Of a stretch of 64,000 nt of DNA, positions 41,796 through 51,205 are shown one piece after another (the stretch's first letter is position 1; each line of letters opens with the position of its first letter). This DNA comes from a virus. Under the pieces are notes generated by a model that was not told the origin of the DNA, did not search any database, and worked only from the letters and a program-made list of their open reading frames with translations. The stretch covers positions 91,190-155,189 of IMG/VR virus record IMGVR_UViG_3300017917_005384. One strand, written 5' to 3'. The position numbers and the translations under genes were made by a program.

Positions 41796-42829
41796 AAATA
41801 TTAGTTACAGGAGCGGGTGGATTAATAGGTTCTGAAGCAGTGGATCATTATTGTTACCAAGGACATAGTGTATACGGAATTGAAAATAACCAACGTCAAA
41901 TATTCTTTGGGGAAAAAGGTAGTACGTTGTCTCGTCTTTCTCAATTAAAAGAAAAACATAATAACTTTACTAATTTTGAAATAGATATTAGAGACAAAGA
42001 AGTATTATTGTCTTTATTTAAACATATAAAGTTTGACGTAATAATTCACACTGCTGCTCAACCATCACATGATAAAGCAGCCTCTATTCCCTTTGCTGAT
42101 TTTGAAACAAATGCTAACGGTACTTTGCATTTGTTAGAAGCAGTTAGACAAACAAATAAGGATTGCATATTTGTTCATATGTCTACAAATAAAGTATATG
42201 GTGATAAACCAAATACATTAAATTTGATTGAACTAAATACTAGATATGAATATGCTGATCCTGAATATAAAGAAGGAATCAATGAGTTATTTTCAATTGA
42301 TCAATCCAAACATTCTTTATTCGGCGCAAGCAAAGTAGCAGCAGACATAATGGTTCAGGAGTATGGACGTTATTTTAATATTCCAACTTGTATTTTGAGA
42401 GGAGGATGTTTAACTGGAGAAAACCATAGTGGAGTAGAATTACATGGTTTTTTAAATTATCTTGTAAAATGTAATATCCAAGAAATACAATATAATGTGT
42501 TTGGATACAAAGGCAAACAAGTAAGAGATAATATTCACTCATCAGATGTTGTACAATTTATAGATTTATTTATTGCTAATCCACGTGTTGCTGAAGTATA
42601 TAATATAGGTGGAGGTAAAGATAATTCATGTTCTATTCTAGAAGCATTTACTTTAGTAGAACAAATATCAGGTAAAAAAATGATCTATGAATATATAGAT
42701 GAAAATAGAATAGGAGATCATATCTGTTATTATAGTGATTTATCTAAAATAAAAACTCATTATCCTCAATTTGGAATTACTAAAAATCTTAATTATATTA
42801 TAGAAAACATTTATTTAAAATTAAAATGA
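41792..42829 (+). CDS. NAD-dependent epimerase, CDP-paratose/tyvelose epimerase-like
   Basis: A 345-residue extended SDR. The NAD loop is GAGGLIGSEA, the catalytic Tyr-Lys environment is near SLFGASKVAAD, and HTAAQPSHDKAAS, MSTNKVYGDKPN and LTGENHSGVELHGFL are close matches to CDP-paratose 2-epimerase (RfbE-type) proteins. The usual YxxxK reads FGASK here, with Phe in place of the catalytic Tyr, which may mean altered activity. It implies synthesis of an unusual sugar nucleotide. Overlaps the methyltransferase gene by 4 nt. Confidence 0.78.
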   Translation: MKILVTGAGGLIGSEAVDHYCYQGHSVYGIENNQRQIFFGEKGSTLSRLSQLKEKHNNFTNFEIDIRDKEVLLSLFKHIKFDVIIHTAAQPSHDKAASIPFADFETNANGTLHLLEAVRQTNKDCIFVHMSTNKVYGDKPNTLNLIELNTRYEYADPEYKEGINELFSIDQSKHSLFGASKVAADIMVQEYGRYFNIPTCILRGGCLTGENHSGVELHGFLNYLVKCNIQEIQYNVFGYKGKQVRDNIHSSDVVQFIDLFIANPRVAEVYNIGGGKDNSCSILEAFTLVEQISGKKMIYEYIDENRIGDHICYYSDLSKIKTHYPQFGITKNLNYIIENIYLKLK

Positions 42830-43353
42830 GTAAAAGATACTTACATGTAGGATGTGGAAATGTTATTTTACCCCGCCCCTTTGAAAATCTAGACACCAGA
42901 CCATTGGAAGGAGTAGATCATGTGTCGGAAGCATTTCCTCTTCCCTTTAACGACAATACATTTGATTTATTATATTCTTCTCATGTTCTAGAACATTTTG
43001 AAAAAGCTAAAACACAAGAAATAGTAAATGAATGGGTCCGCGTTATAAAACCTGGAGGTATTATTCGCTTATCAGTTCCTTCTTTAGAAAATCTTATTAA
43101 GATTTATCAAGTATCTGGTGATATAGAGTATATTATAGGTCCGTTAATGGGCGGTCAAACGTACCTTCAAAATTTCCATTATAATATGTTCGATAAGAAA
43201 AAACTAACAGAATATTTAGAAAACGCTGGTTGTGAAGCTGTTCATCCTTGGGATTATAGAAGAACATCACATAGTAAATTTTTTGATTTTTCACAAGCAA
43301 CTACTTGGGAAATTCCTATTAGTTTAAATTTAGAAGCTAGAAAATCATTGTGA
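42826..43353 (+). CDS. SAM-dependent methyltransferase (class I)
   Basis: A 175-residue methyltransferase. YLHVGCGN is motif I for SAM binding, FDLLYSSHVLEHF motif II and RVIKPGGIIRLSVPS motif III. The size and context fit a sugar or polysaccharide methyltransferase. Overlaps the preceding epimerase and the following glycosyltransferase by a few bases. Confidence 0.78.
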   Translation: MSKRYLHVGCGNVILPRPFENLDTRPLEGVDHVSEAFPLPFNDNTFDLLYSSHVLEHFEKAKTQEIVNEWVRVIKPGGIIRLSVPSLENLIKIYQVSGDIEYIIGPLMGGQTYLQNFHYNMFDKKKLTEYLENAGCEAVHPWDYRRTSHSKFFDFSQATTWEIPISLNLEARKSL

Positions 43354-44165
43354 TGAAAGTATTTGCTAAATTCTACGAATCAAAACAATTTATTGATATA
43401 GCTAATGAATTAAAATCAATAAAATGGTCATTATTTGTAGATGATATACCTACTTCTCAAGAAGACCTATCAGAACTAAATGTATTAGTATTATTAGAAC
43501 CAAATGAATATTTCAAATTACATGATTGGGCTATACAAAATAAACACTTATTTTCCTTAATATTAACATGGAGTGATAAAGTATTAAATAATTGTGAAAA
43601 CGCAGTATTTTTACCTTTCGGAACTACTTGGCTTAATAAAGAACAATATACTAGAAAATATGAAAAGAAGTTTCAAGTATCTCATGTTAGAGGACCCTTA
43701 TTAAAAACCCAAGGACATGCTCTAAGATTTGAATACCATGACAGAACCCCAGAATTAAAAATTTCTCATAAATCTTGGTTAACAGCAGGTATAAGAGAAA
43801 AAATAGAAACCTGTGCTGAGGCAAAAACGGAATTATTTGGAGATGCTCAGTTCGGAGTGGTAATTGAAAATACCAGCCATAGAGGGTATTTTACTGAAAA
43901 AATAATGGAAATGTTTTTATTAAAAACAATTCCAGTATATTGGGGTTGTTCAAATATAGGAGATTTTTTTAATATAGAAGGGATTATTACATTCAATAAT
44001 GTTGATGATTTAATATTCATTTTAAATAATTTAGATGAAAATTATTATAGTTCAAAAATAAAAGTTATTGAAGAAAATTATAATGTAGCTATGAATTATT
44101 TAAGTGTTGAACATAATATTATAAATAAAGTAACAGAAATATTTAAATATAATAATTTAATATGA
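43353..44165 (+). CDS. glycosyltransferase family 10 (fucosyltransferase-like)
   Basis: A 270-residue protein from the ATG at 43353. The C-terminal signature FGVVIENTSHRGYFTEKIMEMFLL and TIPVYWGCSNIGDFF is the GT10 donor-binding motif (FxxxxENS...YxTEK...PVxxG). No membrane anchor is seen, unlike eukaryotic relatives. It would transfer fucose or a similar deoxysugar. Nested in the translationally coupled glycan genes. Confidence 0.76.
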   Translation: MKVFAKFYESKQFIDIANELKSIKWSLFVDDIPTSQEDLSELNVLVLLEPNEYFKLHDWAIQNKHLFSLILTWSDKVLNNCENAVFLPFGTTWLNKEQYTRKYEKKFQVSHVRGPLLKTQGHALRFEYHDRTPELKISHKSWLTAGIREKIETCAEAKTELFGDAQFGVVIENTSHRGYFTEKIMEMFLLKTIPVYWGCSNIGDFFNIEGIITFNNVDDLIFILNNLDENYYSSKIKVIEENYNVAMNYLSVEHNIINKVTEIFKYNNLI

Positions 44166-44713
44166 AACATTTTTATCAAGAACTAGGAGAAAACTGGTTT
44201 ACATATCCTGGATTGTATTCAATGGTAGTAGAGAAATTTCCTACTAATTCTCATTTTGTTGAAGTAGGAGTATGGAAAGGAATGAGTGCAGCTTATATGG
44301 CAGTTGAAATAATCAATTCAGGAAAAAATATTAAGTTTGATTGTGTAGATAACTGGGAATATATAGAAGAACAAAAGGAAATTCCAGAACATATGTTTGA
44401 AGGGCTATATGAAACTTTCTTAAAAAATATAGACCCAGTAAAGCATATAATAACACCTGTAAGAGAACTATCATGGGAAGGTGCTAAACATTATAAGGAC
44501 AATTCATTAGATTTTATTTTTATTGATGCCGCTCATGATTATGAAAGCGTAAAAAAAGATATTAATGCTTGGTTTCCTAAATTAAAAAAAGAAGGAATTA
44601 TTGCCGGACATGATTATACGTGGTGTGATGATGTGAAGAGAGCAGTTAACGAATTTTTTGAAGGTAAGTCTATTTATGAAAATGAAGGATGTTGGATATA
44701 TCCAAATGAATAG
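44162..44713 (+). CDS. SAM-dependent methyltransferase (Methyltransf_24-like)
   Basis: A 183-residue class I methyltransferase. FVEVGVWKGMSAAYMAVE is the SAM motif I and DFIFIDAAHDYESVKKDI the family-specific metal/SAM motif. This group methylates sugars, often in glycan clusters. Overlaps the GT10 gene by 4 nt. Confidence 0.75.
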   Translation: MKHFYQELGENWFTYPGLYSMVVEKFPTNSHFVEVGVWKGMSAAYMAVEIINSGKNIKFDCVDNWEYIEEQKEIPEHMFEGLYETFLKNIDPVKHIITPVRELSWEGAKHYKDNSLDFIFIDAAHDYESVKKDINAWFPKLKKEGIIAGHDYTWCDDVKRAVNEFFEGKSIYENEGCWIYPNE

Positions 44714-44716
44714 TAT

Positions 44717-45583
44717 ATGATTCAAATAGCAATACATGCATTGCCTCAAGAAATAGATAGATTAGAAGAAATTCTAATTCAACTAAAAAATAATTCTAAC
44801 CATTTATTTTTAGAAAATAATATTATAGTTGATGTTATATTAAACCTTAATTTAGTTGAATGGAATAAATCTATCATACCAAAATCTTTTTTTATTAATA
44901 AATTTTACAATTTAGAAAAACTAACTCAGACATGGGCTAAAACTAAATTTGAAATTAATGAAGATGGTATAATACAAGGATGTGTTTCACATCGTAGAAA
45001 AATAACTAATGAAACACAAGCGGATGCTGTACTATTACTTGATACAGATATAATATTTAGTCCAACTTTATTATTTCATTTATTTTGTTCGATTGATGTT
45101 TTAAAAAATATTACTCCATATTACATATTAACCCCACAAATAACCCCAATGTGGGATAATAGTTGGGATGTAATAGTTAATGATCATTTTAAAAATGATG
45201 GTATTTACTTTCAAAATAGAGATTCATACAAGTATGCTCAATGTTTAGGAGAAGTTAATTTAAAACCAATTAATCATTTTAAATTTGGAGGAGGATGGGC
45301 TACGTTAATTAGTACCCCATTACTTAAACATATTGGGATACCTGAATCTTTAGGACACTATGGTTTAGAAGACACATATATTATGTTATGCTCTCAAATA
45401 ATGAAGCAAAAAGGAATGAATGTTACTCAATTTGTTCTTGAAAATGAAGTAATTTCTGAAGACCATTTATTTAGATTTAATCCATATAAAGATTACATAT
45501 CAGTAATAGATAAAAGAGAAGAATTTAAACAAATAGCTCATAATAATTTTCAAAACGAAATAGATAAATTTAAGAAAAAATGA
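44717..45583 (+). CDS. probable glycosyltransferase (GT-A-like)
   Basis: A 288-residue protein. VLLLDTDIIFSPTLLFHL resembles a DxD motif at the end of the GT-A nucleotide-binding domain, and FGGGWATLISTPLLKHIG precedes GLEDTYIMLC, which looks like an acceptor-site acidic motif. The N-terminal 80 residues do not match a known family closely, so the subfamily is not assigned. Confidence 0.6.
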   Translation: MIQIAIHALPQEIDRLEEILIQLKNNSNHLFLENNIIVDVILNLNLVEWNKSIIPKSFFINKFYNLEKLTQTWAKTKFEINEDGIIQGCVSHRRKITNETQADAVLLLDTDIIFSPTLLFHLFCSIDVLKNITPYYILTPQITPMWDNSWDVIVNDHFKNDGIYFQNRDSYKYAQCLGEVNLKPINHFKFGGGWATLISTPLLKHIGIPESLGHYGLEDTYIMLCSQIMKQKGMNVTQFVLENEVISEDHLFRFNPYKDYISVIDKREEFKQIAHNNFQNEIDKFKKK

Positions 45584-46467
45584 AATATAATAGACCATTA
45601 GTATTTGGAGCAGCCGGAATGTTAGGAACTACACTTAAAAATGTAGCAGATGAAGTTAAATTTATTTTAACAGACAAAGATACAAGTACAGGATTAGAAT
45701 TTTGTGATATACGAGATTTAACCTTAACTACTAATATAGTAAACAAATACAATCCTGATATAATTCTTAACTTTGCCGCTTTAGTTGATCTTGAATATTG
45801 CGAAACTGAAAAAGATGATTGTTATTTAACTAATACTATAGCAGCTATACATCTATTTAATTTAGCCAAAGACAAAAATGTCCCTTATGTATTCATAAGT
45901 ACTGCTGGTATATTCGGAAATGATAAAGAATTCTATACAGAAGATGACCAACCTAAACCACTAAGTGCTTACGGTAAAAGCAAATATTACACTGAACAGT
46001 TACTTAAAAACCAAGGATATGAAAAATACTGGATTTTCAGAGCAGGATGGATGATGGGAGGGGGACCAGAAGTTGATAAAAAATTTGTAAATAAAATTAT
46101 GAAGCAAATTAAAGCAGGATCAACAGAATTAAATGTTGTAGATGACAAACTAGGAGTACCCACCTATACTAAAGATTTTGCAAAATCTATTTTGAAACAT
46201 ATAGAAACGGATTTACCTTTTGGGCTATATAATATGGTTAGTCAAGGAGAAGCAAGTAGATACGATACTGCTGTAGAAATAAATAACTATCTTGGGCTTA
46301 ATTTAAAAATAAATAAAGTAGATAGTAATTTCTTTAAGGAAGAATATTTTGCTCAAAGACCCTTTTCTGAAAAATTAATTAATAAAGCATTAATAGATTT
46401 AAATAGAAACTATATGAGAGATTGGAAAGTATGTTTACATGAATATTTAGATGAATTTTATAAATAA
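45580..46467 (+). CDS. RmlD-like NAD(P)-dependent sugar reductase
   Basis: A 295-residue SDR. LVFGAAGMLGTTL is the dinucleotide loop; AALVDLEYCE, FISTAGIFG and YGKSKYYTEQLL (the Y-x3-K pair) match dTDP-4-dehydrorhamnose reductase (RmlD) proteins, and LGVPTYTKDFAKSIL matches their conserved C-terminal motif. It reduces a 4-keto-6-deoxy sugar nucleotide or a related one. Overlaps neighbouring genes in the glycan operon. Confidence 0.8.
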   Translation: MKYNRPLVFGAAGMLGTTLKNVADEVKFILTDKDTSTGLEFCDIRDLTLTTNIVNKYNPDIILNFAALVDLEYCETEKDDCYLTNTIAAIHLFNLAKDKNVPYVFISTAGIFGNDKEFYTEDDQPKPLSAYGKSKYYTEQLLKNQGYEKYWIFRAGWMMGGGPEVDKKFVNKIMKQIKAGSTELNVVDDKLGVPTYTKDFAKSILKHIETDLPFGLYNMVSQGEASRYDTAVEINNYLGLNLKINKVDSNFFKEEYFAQRPFSEKLINKALIDLNRNYMRDWKVCLHEYLDEFYK

Positions 46468-46474
46468 TACATAT

Positions 46475-47113
46475 ATGAAAAACGTATACGATATTACAGC
46501 AGAATTTGAAAAGCGCCTAGCAGAATACACAGGAGCTCCTTATGTAGTTACTCTTGACAATCAAAGCAATGGATTATTTTTAGCTTTAATGTATGAAAAT
46601 GTCAAAGGAATAGAAATTGAAATTCCCTCTCGAACATATCCTTCAGTACCTTGTGAAATAATTCACGCCGGTGCTAAAGTTAAGTTTAAAGAAGTAAAAG
46701 GTAAAACAATTAAAGGAGCATATCAATTATCTCCTACTAATGTTTGGGACAGTGCTTTACGTTTTACAGCAGACATGTATGTGCCTGGAACTCATATGTG
46801 TATTTCATTTACTGGCCCTTATAAGCATTTTAAATTATCCAAAGGTGGAGCTATATTGACTGATAACTATGATGCATATCTGTGGTTTAAACGGGCCAGA
46901 TATAGTGGACGTCGTGAATGTTCATACCATGAAGATCATTTTGATATGTTAGGGTGGAACTTCTATATGATGCCTGAATTAGCAGCTAGAGGATTATTGT
47001 TAATGAATCAGTTTTATAATGGAGAAGGTAAACCAAAACATAATGATGATTTAGAACTACCATATCCGGATTTGTCTAAATTTGAAATATACACAAAAGC
47101 AAATAGAGAATAG
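46475..47113 (+). CDS. DegT/DnrJ-type aminotransferase, shortened
   Basis: About 212 residues from the ATG at 46475; an in-frame ATG at 46451 would overlap the previous gene. The sequence matches the N-terminal large domain of PLP sugar aminotransferases: FEKRLAEYTGAPYVVTLDNQ, IPSRTYPSVPCEI and FTGPYKHFKLSKGG, where the PLP lysine is expected. The C-terminal small domain is missing, since family members run to about 370 residues. It could be a pseudo-enzyme or pair with another subunit. TAG stop overlaps the promoter motif that follows. Confidence 0.62.
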   Translation: MKNVYDITAEFEKRLAEYTGAPYVVTLDNQSNGLFLALMYENVKGIEIEIPSRTYPSVPCEIIHAGAKVKFKEVKGKTIKGAYQLSPTNVWDSALRFTADMYVPGTHMCISFTGPYKHFKLSKGGAILTDNYDAYLWFKRARYSGRRECSYHEDHFDMLGWNFYMMPELAARGLLLMNQFYNGEGKPKHNDDLELPYPDLSKFEIYTKANRE

Positions 47114-47136
47114 GCAAAATAGATTTGCTATATTTA
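47113..47136 (+). promoter_or_regulatory. candidate phage promoter (GGCAAAA-N9-TATATTTA)
   Basis: GGCAAAA (47113-47119) and TATATTTA (47129-47136) with the standard 9-nt spacer precede the ATP-grasp gene by 6 nt, and the first G belongs to the stop codon of the DegT gene. It divides the glycan island into two transcription units. Confidence 0.6.
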
Positions 47137-47142
47137 AAAAAT

Positions 47143-48393
47143 ATGAAAAAAATATTAATTCTGGGAGCTAACCCAGAAACTATACCTCTTATAAAAACAG
47201 CGAAATCTATGGGGTTGTATACTATAGTTACAGACCCCGATCCAAAGGCTCCTGCAAAAATTGAAGCGGACAGAGGAATCAATATTAATGGAATGGATGT
47301 AGAGGCGTTAGTGGATTTCAGTAGACAAGAAAAAATAGATGGTATTTTGGTTGGTGTAGCAGATAGATTAATTGAACCCTATCAAAAAGTATGTGAAATT
47401 CTTAATTTACCATGCTATGGCAATAAACATCAATGTGAAGTCCTCACAAATAAAGGAAAATTTAATGATCTATGTAAAAAATATAATATTTCAACTATTC
47501 CTTCATTTTCTCTTTATAAAAAAGATATTAATGTAAATCTAGAAAATGTAATATATCCTGTTTTTATAAAACCCGTTGATAGAAATTCTGGAAAAGGAAT
47601 GTCTATAGCGTATAATGAAACAGAATTAAGAGAAGGAATTGAGAAAGCTTTCAATAACACAAATGGTGATTATATCTTATTAGAAAGATATATGACATGT
47701 GAGGATATTTTGGTAAGTTACACTATTGTAGATGGTGAACCTATATTATCCGCCATAGCAGATAGATATACTTGTAAAGAACAAAATAAAACAAGTCAAG
47801 TATGTTTAGGAGCAGTTTATCCTTCAAATCTATTAAACGTTTATATGGATAAAGAGCATTCTAAAATGGTTAGAATGTTAAAAGGTATAGGTTTAAAAAA
47901 TGCTATTCTTACAATATCGGCTTTTGTTGAAAATGATAATTTTTATTATTATGATCCTGGATTTAGACTTCAAGGTGAAGCTCCTAATCTCCATATGGAA
48001 AACATAAATAAATTTGATCAAAAGAAGTTTTTAATAGATATAGCTTTAAACAATAATTTAGTTGGTAAAAACGAAATAACTAAAGCTGATTTTCAAAATA
48101 AATATGCTGCTACTATTTGGGTTCTTCTAAAAAAAGGTACAATACATCAAATAACTGGGTTTGAAAAAATAGAAAAAGATCCTTCTGTGTTTCATATATC
48201 AAGACGTCTATTTGAAGGTGATATAGTTAATGAAGAAATGACAGGTACTGAAAGTCAAGTTATGGCTAGAATTTATATATGTTGTTCAACAAAGCAAAAA
48301 TTAAAAGATAAAATACTAGAAATTCAAAATACAATACAGGTATTTGATAGTGAAGGTAACAATCAACTTTTTAATAAGTTTATTTTGAAATAA
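47143..48393 (+). CDS. ATP-grasp enzyme
   Basis: A 416-residue ATP-grasp protein from the ATG at 47143. KKILILGANPETIPLIKTAKS is the N-terminal pre-ATP-grasp fold, VFIKPVDRNSGKGMSIA the ATP loop, and YYDPGFRLQGEAP carries the metal-binding region. It resembles carbamoyl-phosphate synthase-like ligases of surface-polysaccharide clusters, which make amide or ester bonds on glycans. The substrate is unknown. Confidence 0.72.
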   Translation: MKKILILGANPETIPLIKTAKSMGLYTIVTDPDPKAPAKIEADRGININGMDVEALVDFSRQEKIDGILVGVADRLIEPYQKVCEILNLPCYGNKHQCEVLTNKGKFNDLCKKYNISTIPSFSLYKKDINVNLENVIYPVFIKPVDRNSGKGMSIAYNETELREGIEKAFNNTNGDYILLERYMTCEDILVSYTIVDGEPILSAIADRYTCKEQNKTSQVCLGAVYPSNLLNVYMDKEHSKMVRMLKGIGLKNAILTISAFVENDNFYYYDPGFRLQGEAPNLHMENINKFDQKKFLIDIALNNNLVGKNEITKADFQNKYAATIWVLLKKGTIHQITGFEKIEKDPSVFHISRRLFEGDIVNEEMTGTESQVMARIYICCSTKQKLKDKILEIQNTIQVFDSEGNNQLFNKFILK

Positions 48394-48404
48394 AATATCT
48401 AAAT

Positions 48405-49163
48405 ATGAATAAAGAAACATTTGTTATAGCCGGAGGCACTAGAGGAGTAGCTAAACAAGTAGTAATTGAACTTGTTAAAATGGGAAATAATGTTGTTTTT
48501 GGTGATCTTGGTGACAACGGTAATGAAAAGGAATTTATAACTGAACTAAAAGAATATAAAGGTAATGCTTATTTTATTTTAACAGATGTAACAAAAATAA
48601 CTGACTGTGAGCGTTTATTTAGAATTGCTTATGAAATATTTGGTCGCATTGATGGATTTTTTAGCTATGCCGGAATTACACCTGCTCAATCTTTATTAGA
48701 ATGTACTGAAGATGTACATGATGATATATTTAATGTAAATGTGAAAGGAGCATTATTTTGTTCTAAATATGCTGTAAAATATATGAAAGAAAATAATGGT
48801 GGATCAATAGTATTTACTGGTTCTCCACACTCGTGGGCAGGGGAATTTGATAGAGTTTCTTATGCTTGCTCAAAAGGAGCCATTGTTACTTTAGCAAATC
48901 ATATAGCTAAAAATTATGGTAAACATAATATACGATCCAATTACATAACAATGGGTTGGACACCCACAGAAGGAGAATTATCTTTAAGAGAAAGCCAAGG
49001 AATGTCTAAAGAAGAATTAAAAAAATATGCCTCAGAATTTATCCCTATGGGGCGCATGAATGAATATGATGATATTGTTCCTGCAATAATCTATTTATTA
49101 TCTAACAAATCAAAAATGGTATCTGGATCTAATATTAGAATTACAGGTGGTTGGTTTATGTAA
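48405..49163 (+). CDS. short-chain dehydrogenase/reductase
   Basis: A 252-residue SDR. AGGTRGVAKQVVIEL is the dinucleotide-binding TGxxxGxG-type loop and FTGSPHSWAGEFDRVSYACSKG contains the catalytic Ser and the Y-x3-K pair (YACSK). The N-x-x-G type stretch FSYAGITPAQ is also present. The substrate is probably a sugar or polyol in this cluster. Confidence 0.85.
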   Translation: MNKETFVIAGGTRGVAKQVVIELVKMGNNVVFGDLGDNGNEKEFITELKEYKGNAYFILTDVTKITDCERLFRIAYEIFGRIDGFFSYAGITPAQSLLECTEDVHDDIFNVNVKGALFCSKYAVKYMKENNGGSIVFTGSPHSWAGEFDRVSYACSKGAIVTLANHIAKNYGKHNIRSNYITMGWTPTEGELSLRESQGMSKEELKKYASEFIPMGRMNEYDDIVPAIIYLLSNKSKMVSGSNIRITGGWFM

Positions 49164-49173
49164 TTAAAAAGTT

Positions 49174-50382
49174 ATGAGTAATCCTTTAGTAAGTATAATA
49201 ATTCCTATATATAATAGTGAAGCATTCCTGGATAAATGTATCCAAAGTGCAAGAAATCAATCATATAAAAATTTAGAAATTATTCTTGTTAATGATGGTT
49301 CAACAGATACTTGTAAAGACATATGTGGGAGATATGCTTCTATTGATAGTAGAATTAAACCTATTCATAAAACTAATGGAGGATTAGTAAGTTCTAGAAA
49401 AGCAGGACTTAAAGCATCAACAGGAGAATATGTTTTATACATTGATGGTGATGATTGGATTGAATCAGACACTATAGAACATTATGTATATCATGCTTTA
49501 AAATATAATGCTGATGTTGTTGTAGCTTCTCATATAGTAAACCTAGAAGGAAGAAAAGACATTTTGTCTAACCACATCTCTTCAGGAATTTATAATAAGG
49601 GTGAACTCAAATCGATAGTCTATCCTAAAATGTTATATACAGGAAAATTTTCTCAATTTGGGATATTTTCATATTCGTGGGGAAAATTATATAAAAAAGA
49701 AATATTATTAGAAAATCAATTAAACGTTGCTGAAGATATAACTATTGGAGAGGACGCTTTATGTTTATATCCAACATTATTAGATGCTAATACTTTAGTT
49801 GTTTTAGAACAACCTTATTATCATTATAGACAAAGAGCAAATTCATTAATCAAAACTTTAAGAACAATTGAATTACCTAAAATGCAAAAAGTCTATAATA
49901 ACCTTAAAAATATATTTTCAAATAAAGGTGTTCTAGACATAATGTTGCCTCAACTTCAATACTACATTTTAAGTTTATTAATAATCAATACAGAAGGTCC
50001 TAATCCAAACGATACAACAACATTATATCCTTTTAATAATATTAGTCTTGAAAAGGACATAGTCATATATGGTGGAGGCACATTTGGGCAACATTTATAT
50101 AAAAAAATATTAAAAAATAATAAATATGCCCTTCAAGCATGGGTAGATGAAAAACATAAACATTATTCTAAATTAAATCTACCAGTAACAGGTTTTAATA
50201 ATATTAAATCTATTAAATACGATGCTATTTTAATAGCATTAATTGATGAGGATAACTCTAATATAGCTTTTTCTAAATTAATAGAGAATGGAGCCGACAA
50301 AGAAAAAATAATTCAACTTCCCTACTATAACCAAAAAGAAAATATACAAAATCTTTTATTAGAATATAAAATCAATTTATAA
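49174..50382 (+). CDS. glycosyltransferase family 2 with C-terminal nucleotide-binding domain
   Basis: A 402-residue protein. The first ~250 residues are GT2: VSIIIPIYNSEAFLDKCIQSA, LVNDGSTDTCKD and YVLYIDGDDWI with the DxD motif. The last ~120 residues form a separate Rossmann-like unit starting VIYGGGTFGQHLYKKI, similar to domains fused to transferases and polysaccharide enzymes. The fusion suggests that sugar transfer is combined with binding of NAD or a related nucleotide. Confidence 0.82.
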   Translation: MSNPLVSIIIPIYNSEAFLDKCIQSARNQSYKNLEIILVNDGSTDTCKDICGRYASIDSRIKPIHKTNGGLVSSRKAGLKASTGEYVLYIDGDDWIESDTIEHYVYHALKYNADVVVASHIVNLEGRKDILSNHISSGIYNKGELKSIVYPKMLYTGKFSQFGIFSYSWGKLYKKEILLENQLNVAEDITIGEDALCLYPTLLDANTLVVLEQPYYHYRQRANSLIKTLRTIELPKMQKVYNNLKNIFSNKGVLDIMLPQLQYYILSLLIINTEGPNPNDTTTLYPFNNISLEKDIVIYGGGTFGQHLYKKILKNNKYALQAWVDEKHKHYSKLNLPVTGFNNIKSIKYDAILIALIDEDNSNIAFSKLIENGADKEKIIQLPYYNQKENIQNLLLEYKINL

Positions 50383-50383
50383 T

Positions 50384-51202
50384 ATGGAATTAATCTTCTA
50401 TGCTGGATCAAGTCTATTAGAAGGGCCCATTTGGGATCCAAATAACAAATTAATATATTGCGTATCAATAGAACAAGGAATAATCTATCAGATTAATCCT
50501 AATTCAGGAAGAGTGCAATCTTATATTACTGATGGGAGTGTAGGATGTGTAGCTCTAATGGAAAATGGAAATCTTATATCTGCAGAAAAGGGAGGCATAT
50601 ATATTATTAACCCGGAAACAAGAGAAAAAACATATTTAACTCAACTTGAATCAGATAATAATTTACGATATAATGATGGAAAATTAGACCCAGTAGGTAG
50701 ATTTATTGTGGGAACTAAAAGTGAAAAAGATTATTTTATTGAAGAAACCGTTGTAAAAGGTAAATTATTTTCATATCATGATGGAGTTTACAAAGTATTA
50801 CTAAATGATCTACTAATATCAAATGGAATTGGGTTTTCTCATGACAAAGAAAAAATGTATTTTATAGATAGCCCTACAAAGAAAGTAAATCAATATAAGT
50901 ACGATATAAACACAGGAGAAATAACATTTGAAAAACATATTATTGAAATTGACGGCAATGGTATCCCAGATGGAATGTGTGTTGATTTAGATGGAAATAT
51001 ATGGGTAGCAGAATGGGAAGGAGGGAGAGTTCGTAAGTGGGATGTTAATACTGGAAAGGTATTAGATGAAATAATAGTACCTTGCCCAAGAGTAACTTCA
51101 TGCTGTTTAGGTGGAGAGGACTTTAAAGAGTTGTATATTACAACAGCTAAAGATAACAGCAATAATCTTGGAGGTGCATTGTTCAGAAAAAAACTAAATT
51201 AA
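50384..51202 (+). CDS. SMP-30/gluconolactonase-like beta-propeller protein
   Basis: A 272-residue six-bladed propeller of the SMP-30/gluconolactonase group. LLEGPIWDPNN, DGKLDPVGRFIVGTK, SNGIGFSHDKEKMYFID and IPDGMCVDLDGNIWVAEWEG are characteristic blade motifs with the metal-binding Glu, Asn and Asp residues. It would hydrolyse a sugar lactone. It starts 2 nt after the previous stop. Lactonases are uncommon in phages. Confidence 0.8.
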   Translation: MELIFYAGSSLLEGPIWDPNNKLIYCVSIEQGIIYQINPNSGRVQSYITDGSVGCVALMENGNLISAEKGGIYIINPETREKTYLTQLESDNNLRYNDGKLDPVGRFIVGTKSEKDYFIEETVVKGKLFSYHDGVYKVLLNDLLISNGIGFSHDKEKMYFIDSPTKKVNQYKYDINTGEITFEKHIIEIDGNGIPDGMCVDLDGNIWVAEWEGGRVRKWDVNTGKVLDEIIVPCPRVTSCCLGGEDFKELYITTAKDNSNNLGGALFRKKLN

Positions 51203-51205
51203 AAT

